IMG/VR virus record: IMGVR_UViG_3300028829_003504
Span: 62,001-126,000 of that record
DNA from: a virus
Direction: 5' to 3' (one strand)
DNA length: 64,000 nucleotides
The notes under the pieces are model-generated. The model saw only the letters and a program-made list of their open reading frames with translations. It was not told the DNA's origin and ran no database searches. Below are positions 18,988 to 28,587 of the stretch, one piece after another (within the stretch, counting starts at the first letter, position 1; each line of letters begins with the position of its first letter). A program made the position numbers and the translations under genes.

Positions 18988-21156
18988 ATGATTAATGAAA
19001 TTCGTTTAAGGACGTTTACTTCGCAGGTTGGAGAGGATAATGAAGTTCTCTCCAGAGACCCGAAGCAGAACGCTATAGAATACGAAGGAGATACAGGTCC
19101 CAATACTAGATTAGTTGAGGATGTCGCCTTCAATAAAAAACTAGGTGTACTAACATTCATTAGAAACAACGGTGAAGTCATTGAAGCAAGCGGGTTCTTA
19201 ACAGAGGATCAGATAGGGCACGGCCCTAAAGGTAAGGTAGGTAGAATAGGTAAAGCAGGTCGTGATGGTGAAGAAGGCCGACTAGGTAAAGAAGGACCTG
19301 CTGGATGTGAAGGTGCGCAAGGTAATGCGGGCGATAAAGGGATGTCAGGTAGAGATGGTGAGGATGGTCCTGTAGGTATAGCAGGTACTTCTGGATGTGA
19401 AGGAGATGTAGGCCCTGAGGGTGACGAAGGGGATAAAGGTCCTAAAGGATTCCAAGGATCGATGGGTAAAGACGGGTTAGACTGTATCATAGGCTGTCCT
19501 GGACCTAAAGGGGAACAAGGTTTAGGTACTTTTGTAGTACAAAAGGAAACACCTACTGAGGAGCACGTATACTTATGGGGCGTTCCTTTTGAGAGCGTTT
19601 TACCTGAGTTACCCAAAAAGCCTGATGATATGTCAGCTTCAATCAATTCTATAGTAGTTACTATGACTAAGGATAGAGGTACTACTTATACTGCTTCAGG
19701 CTCTTTAATAGTGAGCGACTTTAAAGGTGGTGTAGGACCTTTCTCTATCATTTGGACAGGTGACTATAAAGCTAAGTTAGGTATAACTAAGGATAGTATA
19801 AGTAACGACAGCCTAAGATTATCACTTGATGCCTCCGCTGAAATAGAACCAGGTGAGGTTGCTGAGATTGCTGGCGATGCCGTTGTTACCATAACGGATA
19901 CGTCAAATGGTAAACAGCTAGTTTTACCTACTACGTATGAATTTAAAGGGAGCAACAGTACGGTAGTTGCTCCTCCCATATACGGTAACGTACGTGATGC
20001 AGCCGTTGTTGAAGGTGATGACTTAAAGTTCTTAGTAACTACTACGAGTCCTTTACTCTCATCAGTACGAATCACATATACGCTAAAGTCAGGAACAGCA
20101 GGAACCTCCGACTACAAGGATTTGGGTCAAGGTTACATGGACTTAAGCATAGGCGTGGACCAGTTCTACGTTAATGTAGAAGCAATACGCGATTCTATAC
20201 CTAACGAAGATGTGGAAACAATGTCGGTTACTGTTAGTATTCCTGGCGTATCTGAATTAAATGCAGGTGATATGACAGCAATAGGTACTATTACTGAGGC
20301 TGATAGCCATATAGTACCTATTGTCCTAGGGCCTGCAGTGGTGACGGAGGGAAGTACTGCAAAAATAACCATCAGGCTAGGTGGTTCTTACATAGAAGGT
20401 GTCACCGGCGGCTACGCAGTTAAGTATAGAACATTATCGGATACAGCGGGTACGTCGGACTACGTAGCTCGGTCTGGGACTCTAACTTTCACCTATAGTT
20501 GGGAAGAGAAAGTCATTGAAATAGCAACAATAGATGATTCTATTGTTGAAGCCACTGAGCAGTTTTATTTTGAGTTGTACGATGCAGGTGCACATCTTGA
20601 CTTAGGTGGAGATACTAAAAAAGTTACGGTTACAGTTAATGACAATGACGAAACTTATAGGGGTTCTACCGGCGGTGGGTGTATAGGATGGGGTGCGAAA
20701 GTTGAAACGCCTGAAGGTACTACATCTATAGAGACTGTATTGATAGGTGATACTATCCTAGGATACGCTGAGCCTAGTATGTCAACAAGTGCTAATTCAA
20801 ACGATCCAGAAGTATTAAACTGGCACGCCCTTGAGTTAAGAGGCAAACGTGCTTGGGTTATGGTTACAAATGCTAGGCATGATACATACCCTCAATACAA
20901 AGTTATCAACGATCTTAACTTAACTTTCGATCATCCTGTCATGACTAAGCGTGATGGCGTATGGCAGTGGCTACCTGCCCTGCAAGTTATAGTTAGTGAT
21001 ATTGTCCTAGGCACTGATAGTCAAGAAGTCCCAGTTACAATAGCTACAGAAGTATACAAAGAACTTAAAGTAGTAGAGCTTGACGTTGAGCCTCACGATG
21101 TCTATTATGTTAACGACATACTAGTCCACAATGTGAATAAAATTGTACATAAGTAA
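18988..21156 (+). CDS. Collagen-like tail fibre with two Calx-beta domains and a C-terminal Hint domain
   Basis: A 722-residue multidomain fibre. In order: a head module shared with four other genes (1-78, ending in SGFLTEDQIGHG), a Gly-X-Y collagen segment (79-180), a short cap (TFVVQKETP...LWGVP), an Ig/PKD-like domain (215-325), two Calx-beta domains (333-438 and 446-553), and a Hint domain (565-715). The Hint domain starts at Cys565 after GGG, has the TxxH block B (TFDHP, 646-649), and ends VHN, followed by only VNKIVHK. Hint domains catalyse protein splicing or self-cleavage. Here almost nothing follows the terminal Asn, so cleavage or attachment of the upstream fibre is likelier than splicing. 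It begins 2 nt after the previous gene. Confidence 0.85.
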   Translation: MINEIRLRTFTSQVGEDNEVLSRDPKQNAIEYEGDTGPNTRLVEDVAFNKKLGVLTFIRNNGEVIEASGFLTEDQIGHGPKGKVGRIGKAGRDGEEGRLGKEGPAGCEGAQGNAGDKGMSGRDGEDGPVGIAGTSGCEGDVGPEGDEGDKGPKGFQGSMGKDGLDCIIGCPGPKGEQGLGTFVVQKETPTEEHVYLWGVPFESVLPELPKKPDDMSASINSIVVTMTKDRGTTYTASGSLIVSDFKGGVGPFSIIWTGDYKAKLGITKDSISNDSLRLSLDASAEIEPGEVAEIAGDAVVTITDTSNGKQLVLPTTYEFKGSNSTVVAPPIYGNVRDAAVVEGDDLKFLVTTTSPLLSSVRITYTLKSGTAGTSDYKDLGQGYMDLSIGVDQFYVNVEAIRDSIPNEDVETMSVTVSIPGVSELNAGDMTAIGTITEADSHIVPIVLGPAVVTEGSTAKITIRLGGSYIEGVTGGYAVKYRTLSDTAGTSDYVARSGTLTFTYSWEEKVIEIATIDDSIVEATEQFYFELYDAGAHLDLGGDTKKVTVTVNDNDETYRGSTGGGCIGWGAKVETPEGTTSIETVLIGDTILGYAEPSMSTSANSNDPEVLNWHALELRGKRAWVMVTNARHDTYPQYKVINDLNLTFDHPVMTKRDGVWQWLPALQVIVSDIVLGTDSQEVPVTIATEVYKELKVVELDVEPHDVYYVNDILVHNVNKIVHK
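20680..21132 (+). other. Hint (hedgehog/intein) self-processing domain within the fibre gene
   Basis: Encodes Cys565 to Asn715. Visible blocks are A (CIGWGAKVETPEG, then IETVLIGDTIL), B (LTFDHPVMT), F (VVELDVEPHDVYYVN) and G (DILVHN). There is no endonuclease insertion. The residue after the terminal Asn is Val, not Cys, Ser or Thr, which argues against normal splicing and for a bacterial-intein-like or hedgehog-like reaction. No autoprocessing can be proved from sequence. Confidence 0.85.
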
Positions 21157-21166
21157 GGAGAATTAA

Positions 21167-21799
21167 ATGTTAACTAGACCTCCTATGGAATCAGTTAATG
21201 CTAACGGTACTGCCAGTCAGACTGACGTTATAGTTAAAGACGGGAAGTTAGCTGCGGGTAACAAAGAAGATAGTCAAACCGCTGAGGTACAAGATATATT
21301 CTTCGATTCTACTGTCGGTATTCTCGTCATAGAGTTTACTAATGGTGAGACTAAGCGTGTATCTGGGTTCCCTACGTTCGGAACTATACCGGATGGTCCT
21401 GCAGGTCCTACAGGCGACCCTGGTGAAGACGGAAAAGAGGGACGTGACGGACGTGACGGTGAAACAGGAGCACCTGGATGCTTCGGGCCTATTGGACCTA
21501 AAGGAGTAGAGGGTGATCCCGGACGCAATGGCGAAGATGGAGCACCCGGAGCACCTGGACCTAAAGGCTGTCCTGGTCCAGCAGGTAATAAGGGACCTAA
21601 AGGGGAACCTGGAGATGTGGGGGAACCTGGAGTACAAGGACCTCCAGGTGATACAGGTCCTCAAGGCCCTGAGGGTGAGCGTGGTCCAGCAGGTAAAATC
21701 AACTATATCATAAGTACATCAGACCCAGGAACTAGCGCAGGTGCTGGCAGTATATGGATTAATCCTAACATTACAGAAACCAGCCCGGCTTGGCCGTAG
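21167..21799 (+). CDS. Collagen-like tail fibre protein
   Basis: A 210-residue protein. A head module (1-76, starting MLTRPP and ending [13 protein letters not shown]) leads into about 100 residues of uninterrupted Gly-X-Y repeats (77-177, such as [20 protein letters not shown]). It ends in a cap shared with the paralogues, [16 protein letters not shown]. Phage collagen segments form trimeric rod-like fibres. AAGGAG precedes the ATG. Trimerisation is inferred from the family. Confidence 0.85.
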   Translation: MLTRPPMESVNANGTASQTDVIVKDGKLAAGNKEDSQTAEVQDIFFDSTVGILVIEFTNGETKRVSGFPTFGTIPDGPAGPTGDPGEDGKEGRDGRDGETGAPGCFGPIGPKGVEGDPGRNGEDGAPGAPGPKGCPGPAGNKGPKGEPGDVGEPGVQGPPGDTGPQGPEGERGPAGKINYIISTSDPGTSAGAGSIWINPNITETSPAWP

Positions 21800-21807
21800 G
21801 AGTTAGT

Positions 21808-22875
21808 ATGAGTGACGTTAAAACCAATATGCTAGATATCGGACATATTAGCGGTGACTTACGAGTCCAAGATGGAACGCTTAAAATTGTCCCTGATTCT
21901 ATGACGCCTAATGGCAATGTTACAGGATATATTGATAAAACAGGAGTCTTGACTATTGACATACCTGGCCACGGTACTATACAAGCAAACGGATTCCTAA
22001 CGCGTGCTGATATCGGTCAGGGGCATGAAGGCAATAGGGGAAATGAAGGCAGTAATGGAACTGACGGATCGATAGGATTAGATGGCTCCAAAGGTGTTAT
22101 AGGTGATAGGGGAGAAGTAGGTAGTAGAGGCGTACCTGGAGTAAGAGGACCCAGAGGCATGCAAGGCAGTTTTGGCCAAAATGGCAATAGTGGTGCGGAG
22201 GGAGTTAAAGGAGATGACGCCTTTGTTAATATGTTTATACAGGAGTCAGACCCAGGGGCTCCAGGCGCAGGCGCAGTATGGGTTAAACCTATATACACCC
22301 ACCTGCAAGAAGCCATTGCTGATATACAAGCCAATTGTAGTAGTGATGAAGATGAAGATACAGAGGAATTACCAGTCATTGAAGGTGATTCGGAATCACA
22401 TCCTTATACAAGTGATGGACATGCTACAGGTAGCTTAGTCGTTTACTTCGATACAAGTACGTACACCACTTTAGAAGACAGCGGTAAGGAATTCATACGT
22501 GTAGAAGAAGAAGAAAGATTCATACTAATACTTAGACTACTTTCGCCGTTACCTATTGATGCTGTATTCCAAGTGAAACTTAGAGAGGACCCTACTAATA
22601 TTGCATGGGCGGGATTCAAATGGGATTCAGATGACGCTAAGGGTACTGTAGAAAGAACACTTACAATACCAGCAGGTAAGTTAGTCTCTGATGAACTTAC
22701 CGCTTACGTTCCTGAGGATTGGGTAATCGCAAGCGATAGCGGTTATGGCGAACTTGCAATTTCGTCCGATTCAGGTAACAATCAAATAATGATTGACGAA
22801 AGTACGTACCAATTTGTCAGTGATTCCCCCAAATTGAACTATATTAAGATGCGAGTCTATCCTAAGATTTCGTAG
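21808..22875 (+). CDS. Collagen-like tail fibre with C-terminal beta domain
   Basis: A 355-residue protein from the ATG preceded by TAGGAG. A TTG 18 nt earlier would overlap the previous gene and is not needed. Layout: head module (1-71, LTIDIPGHGTIQANGFLT), collagen repeats (72-136), the cap QESDPGAPGAGAVWVKP, an acidic linker (SSDEDEDTEELP), and a C-terminal beta domain (about 205-355) that looks Calx-beta-like. Same family as its neighbours. Confidence 0.8.
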   Translation: MSDVKTNMLDIGHISGDLRVQDGTLKIVPDSMTPNGNVTGYIDKTGVLTIDIPGHGTIQANGFLTRADIGQGHEGNRGNEGSNGTDGSIGLDGSKGVIGDRGEVGSRGVPGVRGPRGMQGSFGQNGNSGAEGVKGDDAFVNMFIQESDPGAPGAGAVWVKPIYTHLQEAIADIQANCSSDEDEDTEELPVIEGDSESHPYTSDGHATGSLVVYFDTSTYTTLEDSGKEFIRVEEEERFILILRLLSPLPIDAVFQVKLREDPTNIAWAGFKWDSDDAKGTVERTLTIPAGKLVSDELTAYVPEDWVIASDSGYGELAISSDSGNNQIMIDESTYQFVSDSPKLNYIKMRVYPKIS

Positions 22876-22908
22876 TATTACATAATTTTCTAAACACGTG
22901 AGGTGCTT

Positions 22909-23400
22909 ATGTTAACAAGACCACCACTAAATGCAATTGATGCTGGAGCCGAAAGCGGTGACGTAACTTCAAATGCACTTAATCTACAAGTAGAATCTAT
23001 TGACGATAGTATAGCGACTGAGCTTGGTGCTAAATACGATTCAGTCAATGGCTCTCTAGTTATATCATTCCCAGGATACCCACACCTTAGGATAAACGGC
23101 TTCATGACGCCTATTCATATTAAAGAAGGCAGACAAGGTAAACCTGGGTATGAAGGCAGAGAAGGAATCGAAGGCACTATAGGATCTGACGGAGAGCAAG
23201 GCCAGCAAGGATGTTTAGGCCCAGAGGGTCCTCAGGGACGTCCAGGTCAACGTGGACCTAGAGGTCAGATGGGTTCTCAAGGTGAGATTGGTCCTACGGG
23301 TCCTGATGGGGCTAAAGGAGAGCCTGGAGAATTTCTAGTCTATATACAGAACGACGAACCCGTAGGGGTGGAGCACGGTGCGCTGTGGGTGAAACAATAA
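22909..23400 (+). CDS. Short collagen-like tail fibre protein
   Basis: A 163-residue protein that keeps only the shared parts: head module (1-78, MLTRPPLNAI to INGFMTPIHIKEG), collagen repeats (about 79-143), and the cap YIQNDEPVGVEHGALWVKQ, with no distal domain. I chose the ATG with GAGG six bases before it over a GTG six bases upstream. It may be a truncated fibre or a spacer subunit that co-assembles with the next, collagen-free protein. Confidence 0.8.
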   Translation: MLTRPPLNAIDAGAESGDVTSNALNLQVESIDDSIATELGAKYDSVNGSLVISFPGYPHLRINGFMTPIHIKEGRQGKPGYEGREGIEGTIGSDGEQGQQGCLGPEGPQGRPGQRGPRGQMGSQGEIGPTGPDGAKGEPGEFLVYIQNDEPVGVEHGALWVKQ

Positions 23401-23412
23401 TTAGGAACTAAT

Positions 23413-26070
23413 ATGGCACTTAACTTAGAACTATCAAGTTCGAATGAAAAGTCAGTACTATACGATGGTGAGTACGGAGATTTAGACTACATAGAAAGCT
23501 CCTTAACTTTATATTTTAGTGTAGAAGGAACTAGCTCGTATTCTGTTACGATTATCGATGCGGATACAGGAAACGACCAGACGTCTATCGTACAAGTCGG
23601 TCAGGGAACACTAACCATAGACCTTCGTATTCTAAAAAGTTATTTCACAATAGGTACTACCGTATTCGGTGGTACTGTTGTGTTACAGATAGACGATAAT
23701 GATAGTACTGATACTGGTCAGTTTAACATCGACTTCCATTTCGCCGTTACAAATAACGCAGTATACGTGGCTCCAGTGACATTCGGCCTCAGTACAAACG
23801 GTATTGCCATTAGTACTGAGTTACAGCGCAGTAGTGGTATTGATTTCGTTGAGCGCGCCGCGTATCCTACGGTAGAAGTACTTGGAGGCTCAGGTCCTTT
23901 CGAGTACACTTGGGTTCCTGCAAACTTTGAACACTTCTTAATAGAATCAGTAGAAGGTCTTGATACAGACAAACCTACCGTAAACTATAAACTCGATGTT
24001 GCGTCGGACCTACCTGAAGAACTATTTAATTCCGATGGAGGCAAGTGGACTCAGACAGGTATATTTAACGTAAGCGTTCGAGATACCAGTAACGGTGATA
24101 TCTCGTTAGGAGAAGTATCCTGGAGCTTCACTGTTAGTGTACAGGAGGAGGAAAGAGGCGACTCGGTAGTTAAAGAAAGCAGAATCATACCAGGACGATT
24201 TAGAGTACGAAACCCTCTCAATAGCTTCTGGTATGACTTATGTTATTATGAAATGTACGTCTTTGATAAAGATTACCTACAGTGGATTAGACTATTCCCT
24301 AATAAGGTGTTTGTGCGCGATGGAGGCAGCAGTGATTGGATTGAAATAGGTTGCATTACTGATACTTCCTATGACGACCCTTGTGCAGGCTTCGGGTCAG
24401 GTACCGATTGTTCAGGTGAACCTCAAGATCCTCTTGCGGGATCTGGTGATGGATTTGGTTCTAATGGTCCTTCATACGATGTCGATACAGGATATCCTGC
24501 AGGCTTTGATATGCCTGACAGCTCACTCGGTGGCTACGGTATTAAGATTGCACCTAAAGCCACTGGTTACGATACTCCGGTAGGTTACATAATGCAGCGT
24601 CCCGGACTACAGTCGGAAGAATCTTATGATCCTACAGGTCTATCTGCCGATGAAGGCGCTCACGGTAAGTATAATAGTCCTAACTTAAATGGAGCCAGCA
24701 CTTGGGGTAGAGGTGCAGCGGTTACTGAGACTATATATGAATTACCTGCACAGAATGGTTATTACGAACTTCTCTATGCTGCTTACGATTCCGTTAGTAT
24801 CGATGTTTACTACGTAGGTCAGCGAGTAGCTACAACATGTGGACCTGTGCCTAAGTTGACGCGAGGTCTATTGACGTTTAATGTTAACATAGCGACAGGT
24901 CTAGGTGAAAGACGTATCATGATTAGGGTACGTGGTGCCGAGGATGTTAGATGGGCTTACCAAGTAGTAGGTCCTAAAGCTTCACCTGTGCTACAAGATT
25001 TCGATAACCAAGACGATGATGATTACGCAAATATCAATGAGTTTCTTTACGAAGAATCTGAAATGATGCAAACCCAGTACATAGGTACGCCTATGTTTCC
25101 TGCACCCTGTCACGGCACTGTAGGTAATGTAGATCAGACGTTTCCTTGGGCATTATCTGATAGAATTGAGACGCAAAACTGGTTTGAGTACTATCACTAT
25201 GTCGGCGAAAACGGGGGTCCAATGGTGCTCGATTTTAGCTCATGGGCAGCCGCTGACTACGTTGAAATCTGGCAAAATGGGGTTCGGATAGCTACATCTC
25301 AAGATTATAACCAAACTCCAGGCTATGTTGATTTTATATATGAAGCCCGTGAAGGCGTTCAAGATATAATGGTTAGAGTGCATACAGAATCAAAAGGTAT
25401 GGGTCAAGATTTAAGTACTTGGTACTATACACTATTCTGCCCTAACGCAATTGGCCACAGAAGACAACCATGGCCTTGTGGGCCTGACGTTATATACAGC
25501 ATGGGACATCCTGCCACAGAGGATAACTTTGATATAGATAACGGCGTCGAGCGTGGTGCCTTTAAAGTATACATGCGAGAGTGTACGGCTACTACATTAG
25601 TTAGAGTATTCAATAGAGACGGAGACTTGATAACGTCGATGACGGGCGAAGGTGACTTCGATGTAGAGGCTTTCAATTTCGATGTGGTTACAGGAGAAGT
25701 ACATAAGGATATATATGTACGTGTTGAGACTTCTATAGGGCATGGTTGGCAATACACCGTAAGTTGTCCAGTACCTTTACTTGATATAATACTAAAACCT
25801 GTAGACCCAAGTGTAGAGTGGTCTATAACCGATGAAATTATACAGGACGATTCTGAGTATGTCGAACTTATCGTAAGCATAAACAAAGCCCAATTGGTTG
25901 ATAGGTCTATTGATTGGGCTACTAGCAACGACACTGCGTATGACCTAACGGACTACTGTGCTGCTAACGGAACTGTGACAATACCTGCTGGACAGACTAG
26001 TATTAAGATTCAAATTAATTTAGCTCCTTGTGATGCTGAGGATGAGGATGAGGATGCACCTAGCACCTGA
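23413..26070 (+). CDS. Large beta-rich tail adhesin with triplicated module
   Basis: An 885-residue protein without a collagen segment. After N-terminal Ig-like regions (1-240) and a linker with Cys pairs (CAGFGSGTDCSGEP) come three copies of a beta module of about 120 residues. These share YYVGQRVATT / WQNGVRIATS / FNRDGDLITS, then VRVRG...WAYQV, VRVHTE...WYYTLFCP and VRVETS...WQYTVSCP. A Calx-beta-like domain ends the protein, with an acidic tail (EDEDED). This build suits a receptor-binding fibre. It probably pairs with the short collagen protein 12 nt upstream. Confidence 0.6.
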   Translation: MALNLELSSSNEKSVLYDGEYGDLDYIESSLTLYFSVEGTSSYSVTIIDADTGNDQTSIVQVGQGTLTIDLRILKSYFTIGTTVFGGTVVLQIDDNDSTDTGQFNIDFHFAVTNNAVYVAPVTFGLSTNGIAISTELQRSSGIDFVERAAYPTVEVLGGSGPFEYTWVPANFEHFLIESVEGLDTDKPTVNYKLDVASDLPEELFNSDGGKWTQTGIFNVSVRDTSNGDISLGEVSWSFTVSVQEEERGDSVVKESRIIPGRFRVRNPLNSFWYDLCYYEMYVFDKDYLQWIRLFPNKVFVRDGGSSDWIEIGCITDTSYDDPCAGFGSGTDCSGEPQDPLAGSGDGFGSNGPSYDVDTGYPAGFDMPDSSLGGYGIKIAPKATGYDTPVGYIMQRPGLQSEESYDPTGLSADEGAHGKYNSPNLNGASTWGRGAAVTETIYELPAQNGYYELLYAAYDSVSIDVYYVGQRVATTCGPVPKLTRGLLTFNVNIATGLGERRIMIRVRGAEDVRWAYQVVGPKASPVLQDFDNQDDDDYANINEFLYEESEMMQTQYIGTPMFPAPCHGTVGNVDQTFPWALSDRIETQNWFEYYHYVGENGGPMVLDFSSWAAADYVEIWQNGVRIATSQDYNQTPGYVDFIYEAREGVQDIMVRVHTESKGMGQDLSTWYYTLFCPNAIGHRRQPWPCGPDVIYSMGHPATEDNFDIDNGVERGAFKVYMRECTATTLVRVFNRDGDLITSMTGEGDFDVEAFNFDVVTGEVHKDIYVRVETSIGHGWQYTVSCPVPLLDIILKPVDPSVEWSITDEIIQDDSEYVELIVSINKAQLVDRSIDWATSNDTAYDLTDYCAANGTVTIPAGQTSIKIQINLAPCDAEDEDEDAPST

Positions 26071-26217
26071 TACTTTCCTAGCTACTATACGTAAAGCTTT
26101 TGAATCTGTAATACCATTTATGTGATTTGATAACCATACAGTCATAAAGTATTAGGGAGTAAGGAGTTAGTAGACCTTGCAGGTAAGTCAGGTAAATGGT
26201 GGCAAGTACTTAATTAA
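26042..26217 (+). pseudogene. Possible relic of a fibre gene end in an unusually long gap
   Basis: Between two tail genes that would normally be only a few bases apart lie 156 bases with two coding-looking fragments. One, in the +1 frame of the upstream gene, is MHLAPDTFLATIRKAFESVI and ends at 26125. The other, at 26161-26217, has no start and reads KELVDLAGKSGKWWQVLN followed by a stop. They are in different frames. A decayed gene, a deletion scar or a frameshifted C-terminus are all possible. No terminator or promoter is evident. Confidence 0.3.
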
Positions 26218-26226
26218 GGAATTATA

Positions 26227-28020
26227 ATGGCAAAACGATTTCATGTTGACTTAGCGAATCCTAGTTTCGGAGTCATAGAAAAAGGTAAAGGAATTGTAAC
26301 GATTCTGGAGGTAGCTGAACCTTTACCTCCAGAGCGGCCTGAACCCGAACTAGTAAATGAATACATCTGGGAATGTATATTTGAAAACTTAGATGGTGAT
26401 GAGGTGAAGTCTGTACCTCATAATAGCGAAGAAGGCTACGAGTATATGATAGCCCATATAGATCTAGAAGGTGATAACGAGATTACTTGGAGCCACGTAG
26501 CTAGATTTATAGGGGACAATCCCACAGGTACACCTATGGCGCAGAATATAGATAGTGGTGTAGGCGTGAGTGACAATTTTGGTATATTTATAGATACGTC
26601 CAACGGTAGTTCTATAATAATTAAAATTATGCGTAGACCTCTACCTGTAGCTGCCGACGAAGACAGCAGAGTAACAGGAAATGAGTTCGTCCGTGTTAGC
26701 GGAAATGACTTAAGCTACCAGTGGGATTTAAACTACGAATACTACATAACCTGTACTTATGGCACACTATCTAACTATACAGGAACTATAATTACCGATG
26801 AAGTATCCTACGGCTATTCGAGCATAGATAAATCAACTGCTTGGATAGCAAACATCGATCAGGATAGGAAGAAGTGGGTAGGGTTTGGACATAAATCATC
26901 AGAGCCTGGTAATAAATCTTATCGTACAGTAGTTACAAAGAGATGTGACTTACACAGCGTATGGCGCAGGCCTTGGTCGGCATCTAGCCTTCCAGCTAGT
27001 GAGTTTGCCAATGAGCATAAACGTGTTAAGAATAACATGGATAGTCCTTCTACTACTTTAACGTTCGACTGGAAAGATAACAAAGAATACCTCGTCATGA
27101 TGGCGGATACTTCTTCTGACAACGAGGTAGCTTGCGCTAAAGTGTATACTACTCCTGGTCTGTTAGAAGTACCAGGCGTAACTAGACATAAATCAGGTAT
27201 TGCTGCACCTGGTGGTAACCCATCATGGATAGAATTCCTACAGACCAGCGTAGGCGGTAGTAAAAAGATAGAGGCGCACCACGGATATATATTAAATATA
27301 CTCGAAAGAGATATGTTCTATGACCCTGGGACGTGCGGCGCTGAAGGTTTCGTAGGTCCTGTTAGCTCTATTTCATCTTTAGCTAGTATTAACACAATAG
27401 GTAAAATCGCGTTTATGTCTGACACCCCAGGTATTACAAAATACGGGGCTTCGGCTACAGACGGTTCAGCTTTGGAAGTTGAGGCTTATATAGGGGACTG
27501 GACAGGCAATGTACCCGATGTATACAATGATAAGTATACTAGCGATATTCAAGGTATAGCGATACCTTATAGTTACGGTGGGGGTATCGCTAGTAACATG
27601 ACGCCTTCCGATCCGTATCTAGCCGAGTCAAAATCTACGGCTTGGAGAGGCTGGTACCTATCCGTCATAGACGAAACTGAACACACTTCTGGTATTAAGT
27701 ACAGTAAGATAACGAGTATCGATATTAACAAGTACGTAGATGGCCACACTTTAGTAATAAGGTGTGAGGACTCTGCTGATGGTGATTATACGCTTGAGAG
27801 TAATTCCTCGATAGTGGACAACAACACAGGACGCTCCGTTAGCCTTAGTGATATCTACGGAATCAGAACTAAAGCATTACACATAGGATTTCAAGATACC
27901 TTAGCAAGAAATCAGTCAGGAATGGATGCTGAGGTTACTATTGCTATTGAATTTGAATTTCATGATGGTACGATGTTTTCACATACATTGACTCTTGCCG
28001 CTAATAGTGAAATATATTAA
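26227..28020 (+). CDS. Tail fibre / adhesin protein of unknown family
   Basis: A 597-residue, beta-rich, Trp- and Tyr-rich protein with no membrane or signal segment. Two related stretches (DEVSYGYSSIDKSTAWIANI near 194 and SYGGGIASNM...STAWRGWYLSVI near 455) hint at an internal duplication. AAGGAATT precedes the ATG. Position inside the fibre block is the main evidence for a structural role. Confidence 0.55.
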   Translation: MAKRFHVDLANPSFGVIEKGKGIVTILEVAEPLPPERPEPELVNEYIWECIFENLDGDEVKSVPHNSEEGYEYMIAHIDLEGDNEITWSHVARFIGDNPTGTPMAQNIDSGVGVSDNFGIFIDTSNGSSIIIKIMRRPLPVAADEDSRVTGNEFVRVSGNDLSYQWDLNYEYYITCTYGTLSNYTGTIITDEVSYGYSSIDKSTAWIANIDQDRKKWVGFGHKSSEPGNKSYRTVVTKRCDLHSVWRRPWSASSLPASEFANEHKRVKNNMDSPSTTLTFDWKDNKEYLVMMADTSSDNEVACAKVYTTPGLLEVPGVTRHKSGIAAPGGNPSWIEFLQTSVGGSKKIEAHHGYILNILERDMFYDPGTCGAEGFVGPVSSISSLASINTIGKIAFMSDTPGITKYGASATDGSALEVEAYIGDWTGNVPDVYNDKYTSDIQGIAIPYSYGGGIASNMTPSDPYLAESKSTAWRGWYLSVIDETEHTSGIKYSKITSIDINKYVDGHTLVIRCEDSADGDYTLESNSSIVDNNTGRSVSLSDIYGIRTKALHIGFQDTLARNQSGMDAEVTIAIEFEFHDGTMFSHTLTLAANSEIY

Positions 28021-28030
28021 GGAGATTACT

Positions 28031-28585
28031 TTGCCTACTGTTCAAAAACATTGGCTAGTTAACGAATTGGACATTAATACTTATGACGGAAGTTATCAAG
28101 TAGAAGGTGTCCCTTACGTTAAGAACCAAAGCTGTGGCTTTATCATTAAACCTAATTGGGGACTTAGTGTTGACGTAGTTAGCGGTAAGACTATCTTGGG
28201 TCCTAAAAAAGGTAACTTAATGTTAGCTATAATACCGGATAGTACATTACATAAGTCCGAGTGGCTAGAAGGCCAGACGTCAGGTGTTATCGACATAGGG
28301 CGTTTTCATTACGAAGATAGCCAAAGCTACGACTTCACTATTGTATCCAAAAGGGAATCAGGTAAAGGAATAGTCGTACCTCCAGTAGGGACGCATAGCT
28401 TTAAGCAAGATGTATATTCATGGCTTAAATCCCCAGATGCTGCGGTATTTTCTTTCGAAATACATTTGGTAATTGATGACACAACGGATTATATACAAGA
28501 GTTCACTCCGTTATTAGTTAATTTAATAAAAACTCAGAAGTCCAGCAATATAGGCTTCCACGCCGAAGACAAAATAGAGGTATAG
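28031..28585 (+). CDS. Hypothetical tail-region protein, TTG start
   Basis: A 184-residue protein. The best start is TTG, 6 bases after AAGGAG and 10 bases after the previous stop, giving (M)PTVQKHWLVNEL. A frame begun further upstream would overlap the previous gene without a ribosome site. It is beta-rich with no motif recognised. It sits two bases before the next fibre gene and may be an accessory or chaperone of it. Confidence 0.6.
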   Translation: MPTVQKHWLVNELDINTYDGSYQVEGVPYVKNQSCGFIIKPNWGLSVDVVSGKTILGPKKGNLMLAIIPDSTLHKSEWLEGQTSGVIDIGRFHYEDSQSYDFTIVSKRESGKGIVVPPVGTHSFKQDVYSWLKSPDAAVFSFEIHLVIDDTTDYIQEFTPLLVNLIKTQKSSNIGFHAEDKIEV

Positions 28586-28587
28586 TA

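Noticed and set aside
19209-19646. Long open frame on the minus strand, rich in Pro and Ser
   Set aside because: It is the mirror of the collagen Gly-X-Y repeats, whose GGN and CCN codons read as Pro and few stops on the other strand. Similar frames occur opposite the other collagen genes. No ribosome site.
21790-21807. TTG start 18 bases upstream for the collagen gene at 21808
   Set aside because: It overlaps the previous gene and the TAGGAG site is placed for the ATG at 21808, not for the TTG.
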